Shown here: positions 63,613 to 64,000 of the stretch, one piece after another | Position numbering within the stretch: the stretch's first letter is position 1 | Layout: each line of letters opens with the position of its first letter | From: Euwallacea fornicatus | Lineage: Eukaryota > Arthropoda > Insecta > Coleoptera > Curculionidae | DNA length: 64,000 bases | Reading direction: 5' to 3' | Assembly (NCBI RefSeq): GCF_040115645.1 | Contig: NC_089556.1 | Location: forward strand, 62,001 to 126,000 | Made by a program: the position numbers and the translations under genes | Notes under the pieces: generated by a model | What the model saw: the letters and a program-made list of their open reading frames with translations, nothing else | Told to the model about the DNA's origin: nothing | The model's database searches: none

Positions 63613-63635
63613 GGGTGTGGTTCCTATATAAATAA
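63613..63635 (+). promoter_or_regulatory. CPCFC gene 3 promoter module
   Basis: GGGTGTGG (63613-63620), then after 6 bases TATAAATA (63627-63634). The ATG follows 55 bases after the TATA start. This is nearly the same module as at 50737. Confidence 0.75.
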
Positions 63636-63681
63636 ACTATTTTCCACCCAAGAAACACTTGTTGTCGACCTATTTAGCAAC

Positions 63682-64000
63682 ATGTTCGTAAAACTGGTAA
63701 GTAAAGTGAACTCGAAAGCTCTAGCATGATTAAAAATTTTAATAATCGAGTGGTGCAGTGATTTTTGGACAGTGCTGTATACTAAATGGATTTATATGGT
63801 GTTAAAAAGAAACGAAGAGTTGTGTTTTGTGCTGAGGAATCTGCATGTATTCATTGTGGAATCTGTGCTGGATATCTATGGAGTGCTAATGCAAAATTGA
63901 ATTATTGAAAAGAAAACATTTGTTGTTTGCCTTTTAATGTGAAATGTCCCAAAACATAGGAAATGCCGGCAGGATTGAAATATTTTCAGTCCCTGCAAAT
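63682..64000 (+). CDS. CPCFC: Cuticular protein, CPCFC family (gene 3), first exon and part of intron 1
   Basis: Only the 15-nt first coding exon (63682-63696, MFVKL) lies in the window, followed by donor GTAAGT and the start of intron 1. The five residues are identical to those of CPCFC gene 1, and the upstream GGGTGTGG plus TATA module matches in sequence and spacing. In the two complete genes intron 1 is 1.7-1.9 kb, so exon 2 is expected beyond the window. The family call rests on this match, not on visible C-X5-C motifs. Confidence 0.7.

Overview
This is insect nuclear DNA: AT-rich, with intron-containing genes, GT-AG splice sites and decayed DNA transposons. A beetle is my best guess, but the order cannot be fixed from the sequence alone. 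Coding exons make up a small part of the window. I rebuilt genes by matching splice-site phases. For every complete gene the exon lengths add up to a multiple of three and end in a stop codon, which is the main internal check on these models.

Layout. 1-5601 (+) is the 3' part of a mosaic trypsin-like protease of the Stubble/filzig type: a Ser/Thr-rich stem followed by a full catalytic domain. 12944-31085 (+) is a complete 1007-residue protease of the same broad class, with a signal peptide, a small Cys-rich clip-like domain, a long Thr/Pro-rich linker and a C-terminal trypsin domain. Its large introns hold most of the mobile-element remains. 39928-42639 (+) is a 212-residue precursor of the insect ITG-like peptide family. 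48303-49769 (-) is a complete 399-residue odorant receptor. 50817-53201, 57923-61519 and 63682 to the end (all +) are three tandem CPCFC cuticular protein genes (C-X5-C motif). All three share a 15-nt first coding exon and a GGGTG-plus-TATA promoter module.

Mobile elements. There is one nearly full-length mariner with matching terminal inverted repeats and a dead transposase (16208-17490). There is an older mariner remnant (14870-15640), a mariner-type transposon with about 165-bp inverted ends and a transposase remnant (29095-29925) plus a partial copy of it (22560-22790). Two copies of a long-armed foldback element with TA target sites lie at 27090-27977 and 62144-62907. Further fragments are a mariner/Tc1-type piece (51500-51840, -) and a Tigger/pogo-like piece (54180-54760).

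How the genes relate. The two proteases are expected to act outside the cell on epithelia and apical matrix, and the CPCFC proteins are structural cuticle components, so the window is rich in cuticle and epithelial genes. The ITG-like precursor and the odorant receptor are neural or sensory genes. I found no evidence for an unknown multi-gene system. The most notable items are the shared CPCFC promoter and micro-exon design, the hexapeptide variant in the ITG-like precursor, the unusual S1-pocket residues of the second protease, and the foldback element.
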